Assembly: GCA_027405735.1 (NCBI GenBank) | Contig: JAPEHQ010000018.1 | Coordinates: 186,001 to 250,000, forward strand | Source of the DNA: Mucor racemosus | Lineage: Eukaryota > Mucoromycota > Mucoromycetes > Mucorales > Mucoraceae | Length of the DNA stretch: 64,000 nucleotides | Direction of reading: 5' to 3' | Shown: positions 26,761 through 39,003 of the stretch, piece after piece | Layout of the letters: each line of letters opens with the position of its first letter | Numbering within the stretch: the stretch's first letter is position 1 | Position numbers and translations under genes: made by a program | Notes under the pieces: model-generated | What the model was told of the DNA's origin: nothing | The model's input: only the letters and a program-made list of their open reading frames with translations | Database searches by the model: none

Positions 26761-27255
26761 GCGTAACGAGATACAGCTGTCAGCCATATAATACATTCAT
26801 TAAAAAATTGCAAAAGCGAGTTCGCAGGGCAACGCCATCATCGAGTGTAGCGATATTATGCGTCTATCATATATAATACGTTAATTATTCAAGAAAAAGC
26901 TCACAAAAAAGAGCTTACAGGACGATGTCTTTGCAGTAATTGAGCATAGTGAAATTAAACGACCATTTGTAATACTTAATCATGGCACATATTGAAAAAA
27001 CGAGCGCAGCGAGATCAAAATACAATTAATATAAAACATTTATCGCAAAAAAAAATTACAAAAACAAGCGTAGCGAGACAAAATATGCACTGTATGGAAC
27101 ACATTAATTACAGATAAAATGCAAGAGGATAGCGACATCAAACGGTTATAAAAAAACAAGCATAATAAGATTAAAAAGCTATTATATACGCCAAATTGCA
27201 ACATAAAAAAAGCTCAAAGAGTAACACCGAAATTAAGCGTAGCGAGATTAAACTA
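26755..27255 (+). repeat. Interspersed GAGCGTAGCGAG-like motifs
   Basis: About nine degenerate copies of a GAGCGTAGCGAGATTAAA-type motif occur at uneven spacings of roughly 20-100 bp: near 26758, 26841, 26941, 27001, 27065, 27124, 27157, 27217 and 27235. All are in the same orientation and mostly separated by A-rich spacers. No coding potential seen. Confidence 0.6.
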
Positions 27256-27310
27256 CTAACTCTCTTATACTACAATATATCCAAGTTTTAAATAAAAAGT
27301 ATTTGCTTTC

Positions 27311-27311
<1 letters not shown>

Positions 27312-27350
<39 letters not shown>
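27312..27350 (+). repeat. 39-base poly-T tract
   Basis: An uninterrupted run of about 39 T residues, flanked by G on each side. It may be a reverse-strand poly-A tail from a retroposed sequence or simple slippage; its length may also be affected by sequencing. Confidence 0.9.
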
Positions 27351-27351
<1 letters not shown>

Positions 27352-28052
27352 TATTTAACTATGTGTGGTCTGAAAATTCAGTTTTTGTAGCAGACATTTT
27401 CGGGAATCATTTTATCCTTACCAACACTCATGATTTTGATCAAAAAATAGAAATATCAAATTTTGATACCAAAATCAACGCTTAAATGCACTACATTGTG
27501 AGAGAAAATGGTAGCCATAACTAATACACATTTTGTAAAAGCTTAATATTAAATATTAAGTAATGAAACTGTGCACTTTTGGCCCAAAAACGGGTTTTTT
27601 GATTAAAGGATTTTCATGTAACATTTTGAAACAAAAATGTTTGCTATTTTTATTGAGTAAATAGAGCGCTAAATTTTGTATATGTTTATATTTTTTGTTT
27701 TTATAATTGGTAGTATAATTAACTCTAAAATTGCAAAATTAGAAAAAAAAAAATTCGGAAAATGTCAAAATTGATGATCGGGACAAGAATGATTTTTGAA
27801 ATTAATATTCCGCTTATAAGCCCTAAAAGTCTTAAAAATAAGACATTTTACGATAATTGAGAATTTTTTCAAGGATCTACGAAGCTGTACTCACTCCATT
27901 CAAGTTTATTACTGTAAAATTTATTATATCAACTTGGCCGGCTCCATCTACAATAGATATCACAAGTCGGGATGTGTAGGAGACCATTTTAAATCATACA
28001 TATAATTGTCTGCGTGTTCACATAAATAAAGAGAAGGGATAACAGATGCTTT

Positions 28053-28200
28053 CTAATAATATACTACAAAAGGTAGTTTTCAAAAAAAGGGGCAGGCTAA
28101 ACAAAGATCAGATTTGTTTTTTTTAAAAAAGGATGCTTTTAAACCTCATTTATATTTATTATAAAAACATACATTTTTCGACTAGATAGACTTTTAGCAG
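28053..28200 (+). repeat. Direct repeat, second copy
   Basis: Partner of 26610-26760, with the same order of landmarks, about 1.44 kb downstream. It joins directly to the dispersed repeat that starts at 28198. Confidence 0.55.
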
Positions 28201-28575
28201 TGAAATACTTGTAAAAATCCGAAACATCAGCATTAAAAAAATTATACCAAGTGCAAAAAATAGGATATTTTTGGATACGCATTTTTGGATTAATGCTGAA
28301 CATCTCAGGTAAATTTATATATAATATTTTCTTGGTGTTGTTTAGCGAAAAAAAAAGTAGAGCAAGGATGAAAAGTTAGACCCAGTTTTCAAGGAGAAAG
28401 CAGTGATTTTGAGTCTTTCGTGAGTTATGGAATAAATCTAGGAATGGGTAGCATAACGCAACCAATTTATATATGTTTATCAATGTTTAAGGTATCCTAA
28501 GCATCGTTTAGTATGGGACTAGTTGTAAGAAAAGGGATAATGCATCGATTTTGAAAAATGAAAACTGGAGCCTTT
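28198..28575 (+). repeat. Dispersed repeat, inverted relative to 48.3-48.7 kb
   Basis: Matches the reverse complement of about 48265-48660 over roughly 380 bp. Shared landmarks include GCAGTGAAATAC, TAGGATATTTTTGGATAC, CATCTCAGGTA, TTTCTTGGTGTT, TTTTCAAGGAGAAAGCAGTG and GAGTCTTTC. No protein is encoded. Confidence 0.75.
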
Positions 28576-30370
28576 GAAAGTTGAATTTTCTCCATTGATT
28601 GCTATCAAAATCTATAAAATCTAATACTTTCACGATGATACAGTAAAGCTAATGGGTCGTCTACTATAGCGCGTAACAAATTAAAACAGGTTGTAAAGCA
28701 AAAATAATGCGTTTTTAAATAATGGGCTGATAGTCGAAATATCTGAAGCAATCTTTTACTTTTTCAACAGGAAAATTAAGTTTGCATCACAAGGTTATGG
28801 TGCACTATTAAGTAATCAGTTTATTACTAATGTAATAAGCAGTATAGATTTTGTCATCATGATGAAATCAAATCGATCATTGAGATTCCTTTTGGAATCA
28901 AATTTACCAGCAATAATGATCCTTTGAAGCTTCTAAAAAAAAAAATACTCATATCAGGAAACTCCTCCAGCCGACTTTAGGAAATTGAAAAGACCCAACA
29001 AGTATTGTACTACGAGATTGTGTTGCAGAAAATAAGCTTTTAGTTATTAATCAAATAGTTTGTTGACACAGATCTTCAAGTTTATTTATGAACATGTATG
29101 TATGTGCATGTGCCTTGAATAGATATTAGTACCAAGTTCTAACTTGTGTACCTTTTTGTGGGATACATATCATTTTTAGAACGGCAGTGGGTACACTGCT
29201 GGTGCATAACATGTGAAGAGGCACCTATACTAATCACCATTTGTCTATATAATGTTTCTGATCCTAGATAATATGTAAATTAAATTTACTCGTACGTAAG
29301 TGTACGTGAGTTTACTCTTGAATCTGTCATGTCTCGAACTTGTTGGTTTCGAACCTTCTTTTTTATTATGCATTAAACTCATTCATATGATTCCATTGCA
29401 TACATGCATGCATTAGGATATATCAGAATATTTAGGCATTGAGAAAATTCAATGATTTCTTGAGTTATTCCAAGATCAATTTAGCAATAAAAACTTTTTC
29501 TTCTTGCAAGAATTAATAGAACGGTGGTACTAAACCAGAACTTCTATTATCATGGATTTCGTGTGACACAGATCCCAGTACAGAATAACTTGTTATATTT
29601 TTGGTTGCTCGAATTCGATTTTTGGATCTAAAGACCCTTCTTTTTAGGCGGTGATATGGTGTGTGTATGTCCAGAAATAGGCCTTCCCTTGATGAATCAC
29701 ACCCAATTTGGATTCTTTAACCTAACTGTATATGTTTTCATTTCCTAACACCTTCGCTATATAACTACATACAACTTTGCAGAATATATCAATGTAATAC
29801 AATTCAATTATAATCATTTTGTTTCAAAAACAGAAGTTTTTTTTGTTTCTCTCTGGTTAATTACATAAAAGAAGAAGAAGAGAAAATAGCTCAAGGGTTT
29901 CTGACAGATCTATGAATCTTCGCGGTGTTTTCTCAAATGTTCCAAAAAAGGTTTCCTTGTAACATGTATTTAATGAAAAAACCCGAGAAATCTCTTCATT
30001 AAAATCCCAATTAAATGGTAATATAGATATTGTCTAATCGAGATTTAACAAGTAGTACGATGAGTTTTGCTCATTGTTTATGACTAAAATCTATTCATAC
30101 AAATCATCAACCTCCGATTTTCCTTCTATGCTATATATCTGATCATCAGATAATTTTAATCTCAGGGGGAGAGGGTACACAAAATCAAGTATTTCAAAAC
30201 AATTTACATCCAAAAAAAGAAAAAAAAAAGAAAAGAAAAGAAAAGAAAGAAAGATGCATATAGAAAAAAAAAAAAAAAAAAAAAAAAGTTATCAAATATC
30301 TATAAAAAGAGGAGGAAGAGGGAGAGGGGTTGCCCTTGAGTTTTTATTTTTTTGAAATTGAAAAAAAAAA
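28576..30370. other. Gene-poor stretch upstream of the MFS gene
   Basis: No gene recognised. The last ~350 bp form the transporter promoter with a GATA-type site (30145-30153), an A/G-rich tract (about 30210-30290) and a short purine leader before the ATG. Confidence 0.5.
30137..30153 (+). promoter_or_regulatory. Candidate iron-responsive GATA site
   Basis: ATCAGATAA at 30145-30153 matches the consensus ATCWGATAA known for fungal iron-regulatory GATA factors (SreA/Urbs1 type). It overlaps the reverse-strand half of a palindrome, ATCTGATCATCAGAT. It lies about 220 bp before the start of a siderophore-transporter-like gene. The regulatory role is inferred. Confidence 0.5.
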
Positions 30371-32273
30371 ATGCCTGAAGCTCCTCAATCAGATACAGCT
30401 TTGAAAGGTGTCAAGGTTGTTGAATTATACAAGGCCATTTGGAATAAATGGGATCGATACATTTTGTTTGTTGGGTATGTAAAAAGAGAAATTTTCAAAA
30501 AAAAAAAAGTATTCATTGAACCTTTCATATAGTCTTGTTCTCTTTTCTTGGGCCATTAACTTTGAGGGTAACATGAAATTTTCATTGAATCAAAATGTCA
30601 CTAGTCTATTCGAAACCAATAATTTGATCAGTTTATTACCCACCGTTTTATACATGTTACAAACAGCTCTTTTACCCATCTACTCTAAACTTTCCGACAT
30701 GTACGGTAGAGCACAATGTTATACATTTGCCTTGGTATTTTACATTATCAGTAATATCGTGATGGCAACAGCCAATAATTACAACACATTAGTTGGTGGT
30801 CAAGTGCTCTATGCTTTTGGTTACACTGGTGCCAACATCTTGGGCCCTATTACCATTGCTGATTTGACCAATGTTGTTGATAGAGGTTTAATGCAAGGTT
30901 TATATAACGTTCCTGGCATTATTAATCTTTTTGTTGCTCCTAGAGTAGGCGATGCTCTCTTTGATGCAGGCCAATGGCGTTGGGGTTATGGCATTATACC
31001 TATTATTCTTTTTGTTACAGCCTTGCCTCTGGTAGGTAACTTATGGAAATTGGATCGTCAAGTCAAGAGGTCTGGTCTTTTGGATGATTTTAAAGCCAAG
31101 CAAAGAAAGATTAGAAAGGAAGAGAATTTGAGTTTCTGGCAAAAGATCGTTTGGTTTGTTGAAGAAATTGATATTATTGGTAGTATCTTGTTGGTAGCTG
31201 GTCTTTGTCTCATTTTGTTGCCTTTGGTGCTTGCTCTTCCCTCTTGGGGTGGGTGGACTAGTGGAACCACTCTTGGTACACTTTGCTCGGGTGTGGTTGC
31301 TTGGTGTCTGTTTGGTCTTTGGGAATGGAAGTATGCAAAAAAGCCTGTAAGTTAGATCTGATATATTTATTTAAAAAACATGCATTCTTATATATAAACT
31401 TGGTAGATTATTCCTATATCTAAATGGGAGACCCGTACTCCAATCTATGGTGTCTTGGCACTTTCTACTGTTACTATCATCTCTTCTACTAATTGGCAAT
31501 TCTTTACTACCTACTTGATGGTTTCTCGTAAATTCTCTGCTGCTACTGCTATCATGATTGGTAGAGGTTATAACATTGCTTATATCCTTTGTGAAGTTCT
31601 TGTCGGTTACTTGATGAAGCGTTTTCGAGTATGGAGACCTTTTGTCTGGAGTGGTGTTGCCTTGACCATGCTTGGTGTTGGTCTCATGATTCCTGCCCGT
31701 CAACCTTCATCTTCTAATGCTTTCCTTGTCATTTCTCAAACTATTGCTGGTATGGGTTCTGGGTTCTTGTTTACTCCCATGCTTGTTGCCATTCAGTCAT
31801 CTGTTCCTCACGATGATATGGCTATTGCAACTGCTATGATGCAAGTTGGTGGTTCCATTGCTGCTAGTATTGGTTCTACTATGGCTGGTACTATCTGGAA
31901 CAATATGATTCCCGGTCAACTTGCCAAACATGTTCCTGGTGAATACGATTATGCCAAGATTGTCGGTAGTATTCCTTATGCTATCTCTCTTCCTGTTGAA
32001 CAATACAATGGTGTTGTTGAAGCTTATGGTTATATCCAAATGATCTTGTCCATCATTGCTATTTGTATTGCTGTTCTTACTTTCTGCTTCACTATTCCCA
32101 TGAAGTCATTTGGTCTTGAAGACTATGATCTTGATGCTGAAAACAAAAACCTAAATGAGGATGCTGCTGGCTCAGATAATACCTCTGATTTAGAAAAAAC
32201 TCATGCTTATGAATTTGAAAATATCTCCAATATCAAGAGCCCCAACACTGATATTGAGGTTAAACAACAATAG
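30371..32273 (+). CDS. MFS transporter, siderophore-iron transporter (SIT) like
   Basis: Three exons: 30371-30474, 30533-31346 and 31407-32273, giving 594 residues with about 14 hydrophobic segments. The MFS loop 2-3 signature is visible as SKLSDMYGRAQ, and later blocks, for example GFLFTPMLVAIQSSVPHDDMA, resemble fungal siderophore-iron transporters (Arn/Sit/Str type), which import ferric siderophores by proton symport. The C-terminal tail is acidic and hydrophilic. The likely location is the plasma membrane or endosomes, by family. The substrate cannot be set from sequence. The upstream GATA-type site fits iron control. Confidence 0.82.
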
Positions 32274-34063
32274 TGATGAACTTGTTCATTGTGATAATAG
32301 TGTAGCTAATCTTCAATCTCATGGAAAGCTCATTGAGCTTCAAAAGCAATAATTCTAGAAATATAACCCCTGTGTATATCTAATATTCAAAAATCTTATA
32401 TAATAATACTTTTAATGTAAATTGCAATAATAATACATCCCTCCCCACTCATTTAATAAACAAAGAAAAACTACTTAGAATTTATAATTCGCTTTTCGAC
32501 AATTTCTTTTTAGTGTGCTTTTGTCAAGCCTACCAAAAAAAAAAAAAAAAAAATGGATTAAATACTGTATGTCAAATGAGAATTCTGTTTCCCGAATATA
32601 GTTCTTTGAATGTGTATTCAAAGCCGAAAACTATAAAACTCTCTTAATAAAAGTAGGATACTAACTATTAATGAGCATAAAATTCATGAAACACGTTATA
32701 TTAGTTTTGAAAATATTCAAAAAAAAAGAAAAAGAAAAAAAAAAAGCTTTGGAAAGCTGTTTAGAGACAACTGGTACATTCGGTGTTTAAACTGCATTAA
32801 GCGGACATATATATTAAATGTCCGTTCAGGGGTAAAATTGATCTGCCATTTTGGCTGAACACCATCTATAAGATGGGATATGTCATTGATAAATTATAAA
32901 TTATGCGGTTTTTATGTAATTGGTATCAAATAAGTCGTGCCATAGTTGTAAATAAGTCTATTTAATATAAAAATTAACCGTTTACTTTTAAATGAACACT
33001 AATAACTCACAAAAGATGAAACAGATGAGTAAGCCAGCAATATAAACCTAGAGGAGTTTGTTTGTATTATCAATGCATTGTTTTGATGGCAAAGAAGATA
33101 ACAGTGCCTTATCTTGAGGCTGAACGTTCAAGTATCTAGCTTATATTTACCCTAATTTTTTAGTGCCAGAAGAAACTCATTAATTTATTTTCCGGTACCA
33201 CCACTTATTGACAATCTATTGTCGATTTCACATTCAATACCCAATTATAATAATAATATATATATATATATATATATAAAAGGTGAGGAAAAAATAACTC
33301 GATTTTACAAACAAAATCGATATCTAATGTATGTGCCGATGATAACAACAAGGACATGGACAAGGACAAGGTCAAGAACAAGAAACAGCATGATAAATGA
33401 TAGTGTGAGTACTTTTTTTTTAAAATTTTCTTTTTTGTAAATTCACAAACCAATTACATACTACATTCATGCAATAATAATAATAACCTATTGATAGCGT
33501 GACATTTGTCTACATGTATAAAATACAAATAAACAAAGTTATGCATACATTATAAATTATACATTATAAAATCTAATTCGCTGGAAGAACAAATTGATTG
33601 TTGTTCACTGTTGCCTTGTTTTTACACAAATCAGCTGAAAAATTAACAAAACTAACTAAACAAAATCTTTAACTCATATTCCAAATACGTCATATCACCC
33701 CTTTAAAATTGGAAATAAAAAAAACTTATTTGCAATTGTGTAAAAAAAAAAAAAAGCGCCCAATTCTAATGATCTTCAAGCATAATGCATGAAATTCCCT
33801 TTTTTTTTTGAGTTGTGTAATGAAATGACATTTTTTTTTTATTGGGAAAAAAAATAGATATATATATACGTATAAAAGAAGCGATAAATGAAATGGTTGT
33901 TTTTGTTACTTACAAAAGAGAAAAATAAAATAAAGAAAGAAAGAAAAAGCTAATGATGATTTGATATAACGAAAATTTACATAATTTACGATAAATAGAA
34001 AGAGGTGGGAGGAGGAAGAGGGTATGTTTTTGTTTTGGATTGAGGAGGGTGCATTTTTTATTT
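32274..34063. other. Intergenic stretch with low-complexity tracts
   Basis: No conserved gene seen. Contains A runs at about 32534-32552 and 32721-32745, a (TA)n tract at about 33257-33279, and a CT/GA-rich region before the zinc-finger gene. A short Lys/Asp-rich frame near 33320-33400 has no supporting features. Confidence 0.5.
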
Positions 34064-34456
34064 TTATTTGAGAGATGAACCGTAAGACATGGATCTTCTT
34101 CTGGCACCTTCAAACGCATTTTGAAGTGAAAGCGCAGTTGGCATAAAGAAGCTATTTGGTACAGAGCTTGATAAATCATTTACTTGAGATAATGATGACG
34201 GACCTGTGCTATCCATAGTTGTGATAGAATCTGAGGGAGATGTAGCTTGTGGTGAAGCAGAGCTACCTCCCAGGAAGCCTCTTGAGAATGAAGATGTATT
34301 TATAAAAGGCAATGTTTGATTTTGTTGTTGATTTGATGTTGATAATTGAGTTGTATCAGACATACGACGATGATGGAATGGAGCACATGCAGAAGTATGA
34401 GATGCAAAGGAATCAGTTTTTTCAAAGGTTCTACCACATTTACAACGGAAAGGCAT
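34064..34456 (-). CDS. Small single C2H2-like zinc-finger protein
   Basis: One exon, 130 residues. The N-terminus has CKCGRTFEKTDSFASHTSAC, a zinc-finger-like C-x-C...H-x3-C arrangement at residues 5-24, followed by a His/Arg patch and a Ser/Thr/Gln-rich disordered region. It ends in a basic ARRRSMSYGSS motif that could be phosphorylated. The single atypical finger makes sequence-specific DNA binding uncertain. It is 211 bp downstream of the BTB gene on the same strand. Confidence 0.65.
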   Translation of the reverse strand: MPFRCKCGRTFEKTDSFASHTSACAPFHHRRMSDTTQLSTSNQQQNQTLPFINTSSFSRGFLGGSSASPQATSPSDSITTMDSTGPSSLSQVNDLSSSVPNSFFMPTALSLQNAFEGARRRSMSYGSSLK

Positions 34457-34667
34457 TTTCTTGAGAGGCTTTTTTTTTTAGGAAAGAGAGAAAAAAGTAG
34501 GAAAAATTCAAATGAAAAAAATGGTTTCTTTTTATATGTGAATGGTGTACACTTTATATATGTGTTGTGTGTGTGAGAGAAAAAAAAGTCTTTAAAGAGT
34601 AAAAATCATTCTTTTATCGCTGTCCAATCAAAGCCAAGAGTAACGTAGAGATAAGATTGGAATAACC

Positions 34668-36420
34668 TTAATTAGACAAGAATTGTCTCTTGAGATTAAG
34701 TCTATATTTTGAGCTAATACATTCGAATCTTAATGCACATAAAGTTATCATGGAATCAATGACATGAACACCGCAAATTGCTCTTTGTAAAATTAGTCTT
34801 GACATTTGACAATCTTGATGATCTTGTTTCTGACATGGTTCCCAATTTGTTTCTATTAAATCTTGATCTATACACTCTTGTAAGGACTGCACTTGGTTAT
34901 CATCAATAGTAATTGCACAGTAATCATCTAAAAAAATTTCCATTCGAACCCCCAGAGTTGCTTTTGCAGCATGTGCCATACTTTTCATTTTCTTTAAATC
35001 TGATTCATTCATTTCAAACAGCAATTTTGTGGTACTTGCGGTTTTATGAATTTGCATAGATAAATCAGATACTTGCACCAATAACGCATGAAGAGGTCCC
35101 TCTGCAATGCGTTTGTATTGTAACTGAGTCAAACTCCAATCTCGAGAAGATGCCATATCTTGAATTGTGTATGATTTGTCCTGTTTCATAGCTTGCGATG
35201 GTACCATGTTGACAACTCGCATATCTTGTAACAACAATAAAACTTCCGGGTTACTGCCATCACCAAATCCTGCTACGGTTTGTTGAGCTGTAAGCAGCTT
35301 ATCGCTTAATTGTCTAAATACGTAATATTGTGCATCCCTTAATAAGTTTTTTCTATGTACTTCATCTCTAATATGAATCGTGTAACCTCGGAGATGATTT
35401 ACAATATCTGCAAAAATGTCAGGATCTTTGTCAATGTAGATTGGTGGTGAATTTCCGTCATCTGTGTGAGGCGATAATAACGAATGCATAAGAGGCCCCG
35501 TAAAAAAATTATGGGTGCCGTCTTGTTTTGTTTGTTTATTTTAGTATATAATATATAAGATGATTGTGTGTGAAATTATTTTTACCTTTTCGAAATAAAT
35601 TCCATGGTAATTGAAATACTCTTCCACCGACATTAATATACAATTGTTCTTGCAATGTCTTTTTTAATCGATTTAATCCATAATAAATTGCATCACATAA
35701 TAAAGATTGGTGTTGAATATCATCTTGAGATCGAATATAATATCCTCGTAAATGACGTACAATGAGCTCAAATGTATCTGGATCACGATCAATATGCATT
35801 GTCTTGCTTGACTTTTTTTTCCTAAAATATTCTAAAAAGAAATTATTTGGGCCATCGCTTTTTAATGATTCCCAGCTGAGACGAAAAGATCTACCTCCTA
35901 CAATAATTGTATGAACTGTTTGATTTGGAGGGTCGCTATTAAATGGAATTTGTTGTTGCCTAGATTGTTGTGGTTGTTGTAATTGCTGTTGTAATTGTTG
36001 CTGCTGTTGCTGTGGTTGTATAGGTGGTTGTATAGGTATTTGCTGTTGTTGTAAAGGCTGTACATTTTGTTGTAGAGGCTGCATATTTTGTTGTTGTTGT
36101 TGTTGCTGTAAAGGCGATGTAATACTACTAGTGGAAGAATGTATAGAAGCTTGTGCACTGACTATGTTATTAGTATCTTGATTATTATCTGCCACAAACA
36201 TGAAAAAATCCTCAGGTATAGTTGCATTATTTGTTGCTGCATCAGCCATTGTATTATAGTCGAAATTTAAAAAATCTGAGTCATTGTTGGCGTCTTGTTG
36301 TTGTTGTTGTTGTTGTTGATTACTCAACTTTTGTCTTTTATTGCTAATAATCTCTTCACTAAGATTGGGGCTTGATTCATTCCCAGAATAATAATTACTA
36401 TTATTGTTATAATCAGACAT
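34668..36420 (-). CDS. Twin BTB/T1 (KCTD-like) protein with polyglutamine
   Basis: Two exons, 35586-36420 and 34668-35521, giving 562 residues. After an Asn/Gln-rich region (polyQ at about 35-42 and long Q-rich runs at 104-157), two BTB domains of the K-channel-tetramerisation type follow: the first at about 169-262 (IIVGGRSFRLSWESL, HIDRDPDTFELIVRHLRGY), the second at about 269-370 (INVGGRVFQLPWNLF, YIDKDPDIFADIVNHLRGY). The splice rebuilds KDGTHNFF in the second domain, matching DGPNNFF in the first. KCTD proteins often act as Cul3 adaptors; that is inference here. The ~190-residue C-terminus is unassigned. Shares a 316-bp divergent promoter with the DNAJC7-like gene. Confidence 0.82.
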
Positions 36421-36736
36421 TATTATCTTCTATCTATGATTTCATAAAAGGGGTGGAAAAACAAGCTTTTACAGTAAAAATTTGTTGCCATGGAAACAAA
36501 TTACTATTGCGCAGGACACTTTAAACTCCGACAACTTCGGTTTCAGATTCCCTGATGTAATTTGTGCGATAGATTTGATTAACATGCTTTGTTTCTAGCA
36601 AGTTCGATGGAATATCATTTAGTAGGTGACTTTTTTTTTTAAGCGAAATAATCATAACAAAAATTTTATCATGGATTGATAGAATCAATTCCCTTTCTCT
36701 TCTCCTTTTTCTTGTAAGAAATCATTAAACATCACC
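36421..36736. promoter_or_regulatory. Shared divergent promoter, BTB gene and DNAJC7-like gene
   Basis: 316 bp between start codons, with a CT-rich tract (about 36690-36720) on the co-chaperone side. No operator assigned. Confidence 0.4.
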
Positions 36737-38595
36737 ATGTCAGAAGATTCGATTCCTATGGATATTGATAGCACTCCTCAATTGTAAAAATTTATTGGGC
36801 ATTTTTTGAAATTTATTAAACTTACATAAATGTGTATTTCAGGTCCCCTGAGGAAATAAAAAATCAAGCTAATGAGCAATACAAACAAGGACATTATGAA
36901 GAAGCTGTCAAGTTATATTCTCAAGCAATTGGTAAAAAAAAGTTATTAGGATATTGTTTGCATATCATGGAGATTTCTTACAAATCATTTATAGAGGCAT
37001 CTCCTAAAACTTCAACCTACTACAATAATCGTGCTGCTGCTTTAATGATGCAAAAGAGATACAAAGATGCTGCTAATGATTGTCGTTCTGCTACAGAGTT
37101 AGATCCTCAAAATGTCAAGGCATTTTTGCGTGGTGGAAAATGTCATTTGAATTTGGGTAATTTAGAGGAAGCTGGCCGTCAATATAATCGTGCTATGCAA
37201 ATTGATGCCAATAGTGCTCAACGTGAATATAACAATTTGCAACATGTACTCAATTATATGGCTCAGGTAAACACATTTATGGCAAACAATCAATGGGGTC
37301 TTGCTCGTAATAGTCTTGATCGTGCTATTTCCTTTGTTGATTCAGATGTTATTCCTGTTAAATGGAGAGTTATGCAAGCTGAGTGTGCTTTAGGAGAAAA
37401 AAATTATTCTGAAGCAAGTCGTATTGTCAAGTAAGTTAAAAGAAAAAGAAAAAGGGATGGATTTGTGTGCTTATATGGTATTTTCTTGTATAGCTCTCTA
37501 GTTCGCTTAAATAGTCAAAATCCCGATGCATTATACCTTAGAGCTCGTGTATTTTACAGTCAAGGCGAGAATCAAAAGACAGTTGCTCATTGTCAAGAAG
37601 CACTTCGATGTGATCCCGATTTTACCAAAGCTCGCTCCTTATTAAAGATGGCTCGTGCCATTGAAAAGCAAAAAGAAGAGGGTAACAATGCTTTTAAAGC
37701 CAATCAATTAGATAATGCATATGATGCATATACCGCTGCTTTAGATATTGATCCTACCAACAGCCACATGAATTCTCGCCTTTATTCTAACCGTGCTGCA
37801 GTTTTACAAAAGCAAAAGAAATTTGAGGAAGCTTTATTGGATTGTGATAAAGCCATTGAATTAGATGAAGAATTTTACAAGGCTTATAGTAGACGTGCTG
37901 GTTGTTATATGGAAACTGAGCAATATGAAGAAGCTGTAAGAGATTATAAAAAATTAACAGAAGTAGATGCATCCAATAGAGGTAATTATGCAAAAAAAAA
38001 TTGAACAAATTTGATTAGAAAACTAACCCACAAAAATTCTTTAAAGAATACCATAATTTATTGCGTAAAGCTGAACTCGAATTAAAGAAATCACTTCGTA
38101 AAGATTACTACAAAATTTTGGGATTAACAAAAACTGCTGGTGAAACTGAAATTAAAAAGGCCTATCGTAAATTGGCACTTCAATACCATCCTGATAAGAA
38201 CGCCGGTGATGAAAAGGCAGAAGCAAGATTTAAAGAAGTGGGTGAAGCTTATGCTATTTTAAGTGATCCTGAAAAGAAGGCTAGATTTGACTCGGGTGCT
38301 GATTTAGATGGCGGTATGGGTGGAGGTGGAGGTGGAGGCTTCCCTGGTGGAGGTATGGATGTAAATGAGGTGAGTTTTATTGTCATATATTTGTTTATTT
38401 AGCATATGCAAAAAAGAAAAGAGATAACTAACAAATCACATTATTTTTCAAAAAAAGATCTTTGCTCAAATGTTTGCTCAACAAGGTGGAGGAGGAGGAT
38501 TTGGTGGTGGATTCCCTGGTGGTGGTGGTGGAGGCTTCGGTGGAGGTGGAAGACGTCAACAACAGCAAGGCGGTTATAGCTTCCATTTCGGATAA
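36737..38595 (+). CDS. DNAJC7: TPR and J-domain co-chaperone, DNAJC7/TPR2 type
   Basis: Six exons: 36737-36783, 36843-36931, 36995-37430, 37494-37981, 38047-38369 and 38458-38595, giving 506 residues. Several TPR repeats (first at about residues 17-150, then about 150-235 and 250-370) precede a J domain at about 386-450 with the HPD motif in [13 protein letters not shown] Gly-rich tail follows (FPGGGG runs, ending YSFHFG). The animal homologue bridges Hsp90 and Hsp70: TPRs hold chaperone C-termini and the J domain stimulates Hsp70 ATPase. The order and spacing match that family. All exon phases agree. Confidence 0.92.
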
Positions 38596-39003
38596 ATCAT
38601 TTTTATTACATTATTACAAATAATCCTCAAAAAACCACAATATACAGAGGCGATAAACAAGAAATCACCTCTTTTTTTTACCTTTTTTTTTTCTTATAAA
38701 TATTTTTTAGAAGTTTTTATTATAATAATAGTAGATTTTTTTTTTCCATCAAAAAACCAAAAAAGAAACAGCAAATACAGTAGGAAAAAAAGTTGCCATC
38801 ATCAATTGTTTTTGTTATCTTGAAAATCTATTTTCTCTTCGTTAAAATTTACGTTTTTCGCATGTGAATTGCAGAAAAATGTTTTATGGTAATTTTTGTC
38901 GTACAAAATCTTCAGGGCAACTGACAATCTGTTATATAAACTGTGTGTAATTGAAAAAAATATTTTTCTTCTTTCTTTTTTCTCTCATCAATTATTTTAT
39001 AAA

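Noticed and set aside
29280..29370. Possible tRNA (GTTTCGAACC-like word near 29346)
   Set aside because: No A-box or cloverleaf stems could be drawn around it.
33219..33440. Short frame with Ile-Tyr and Thr-Arg repeats
   Set aside because: Produced by the (TA)n tract and the ACAAGGACA-type repeat; no start context or homologue pattern.
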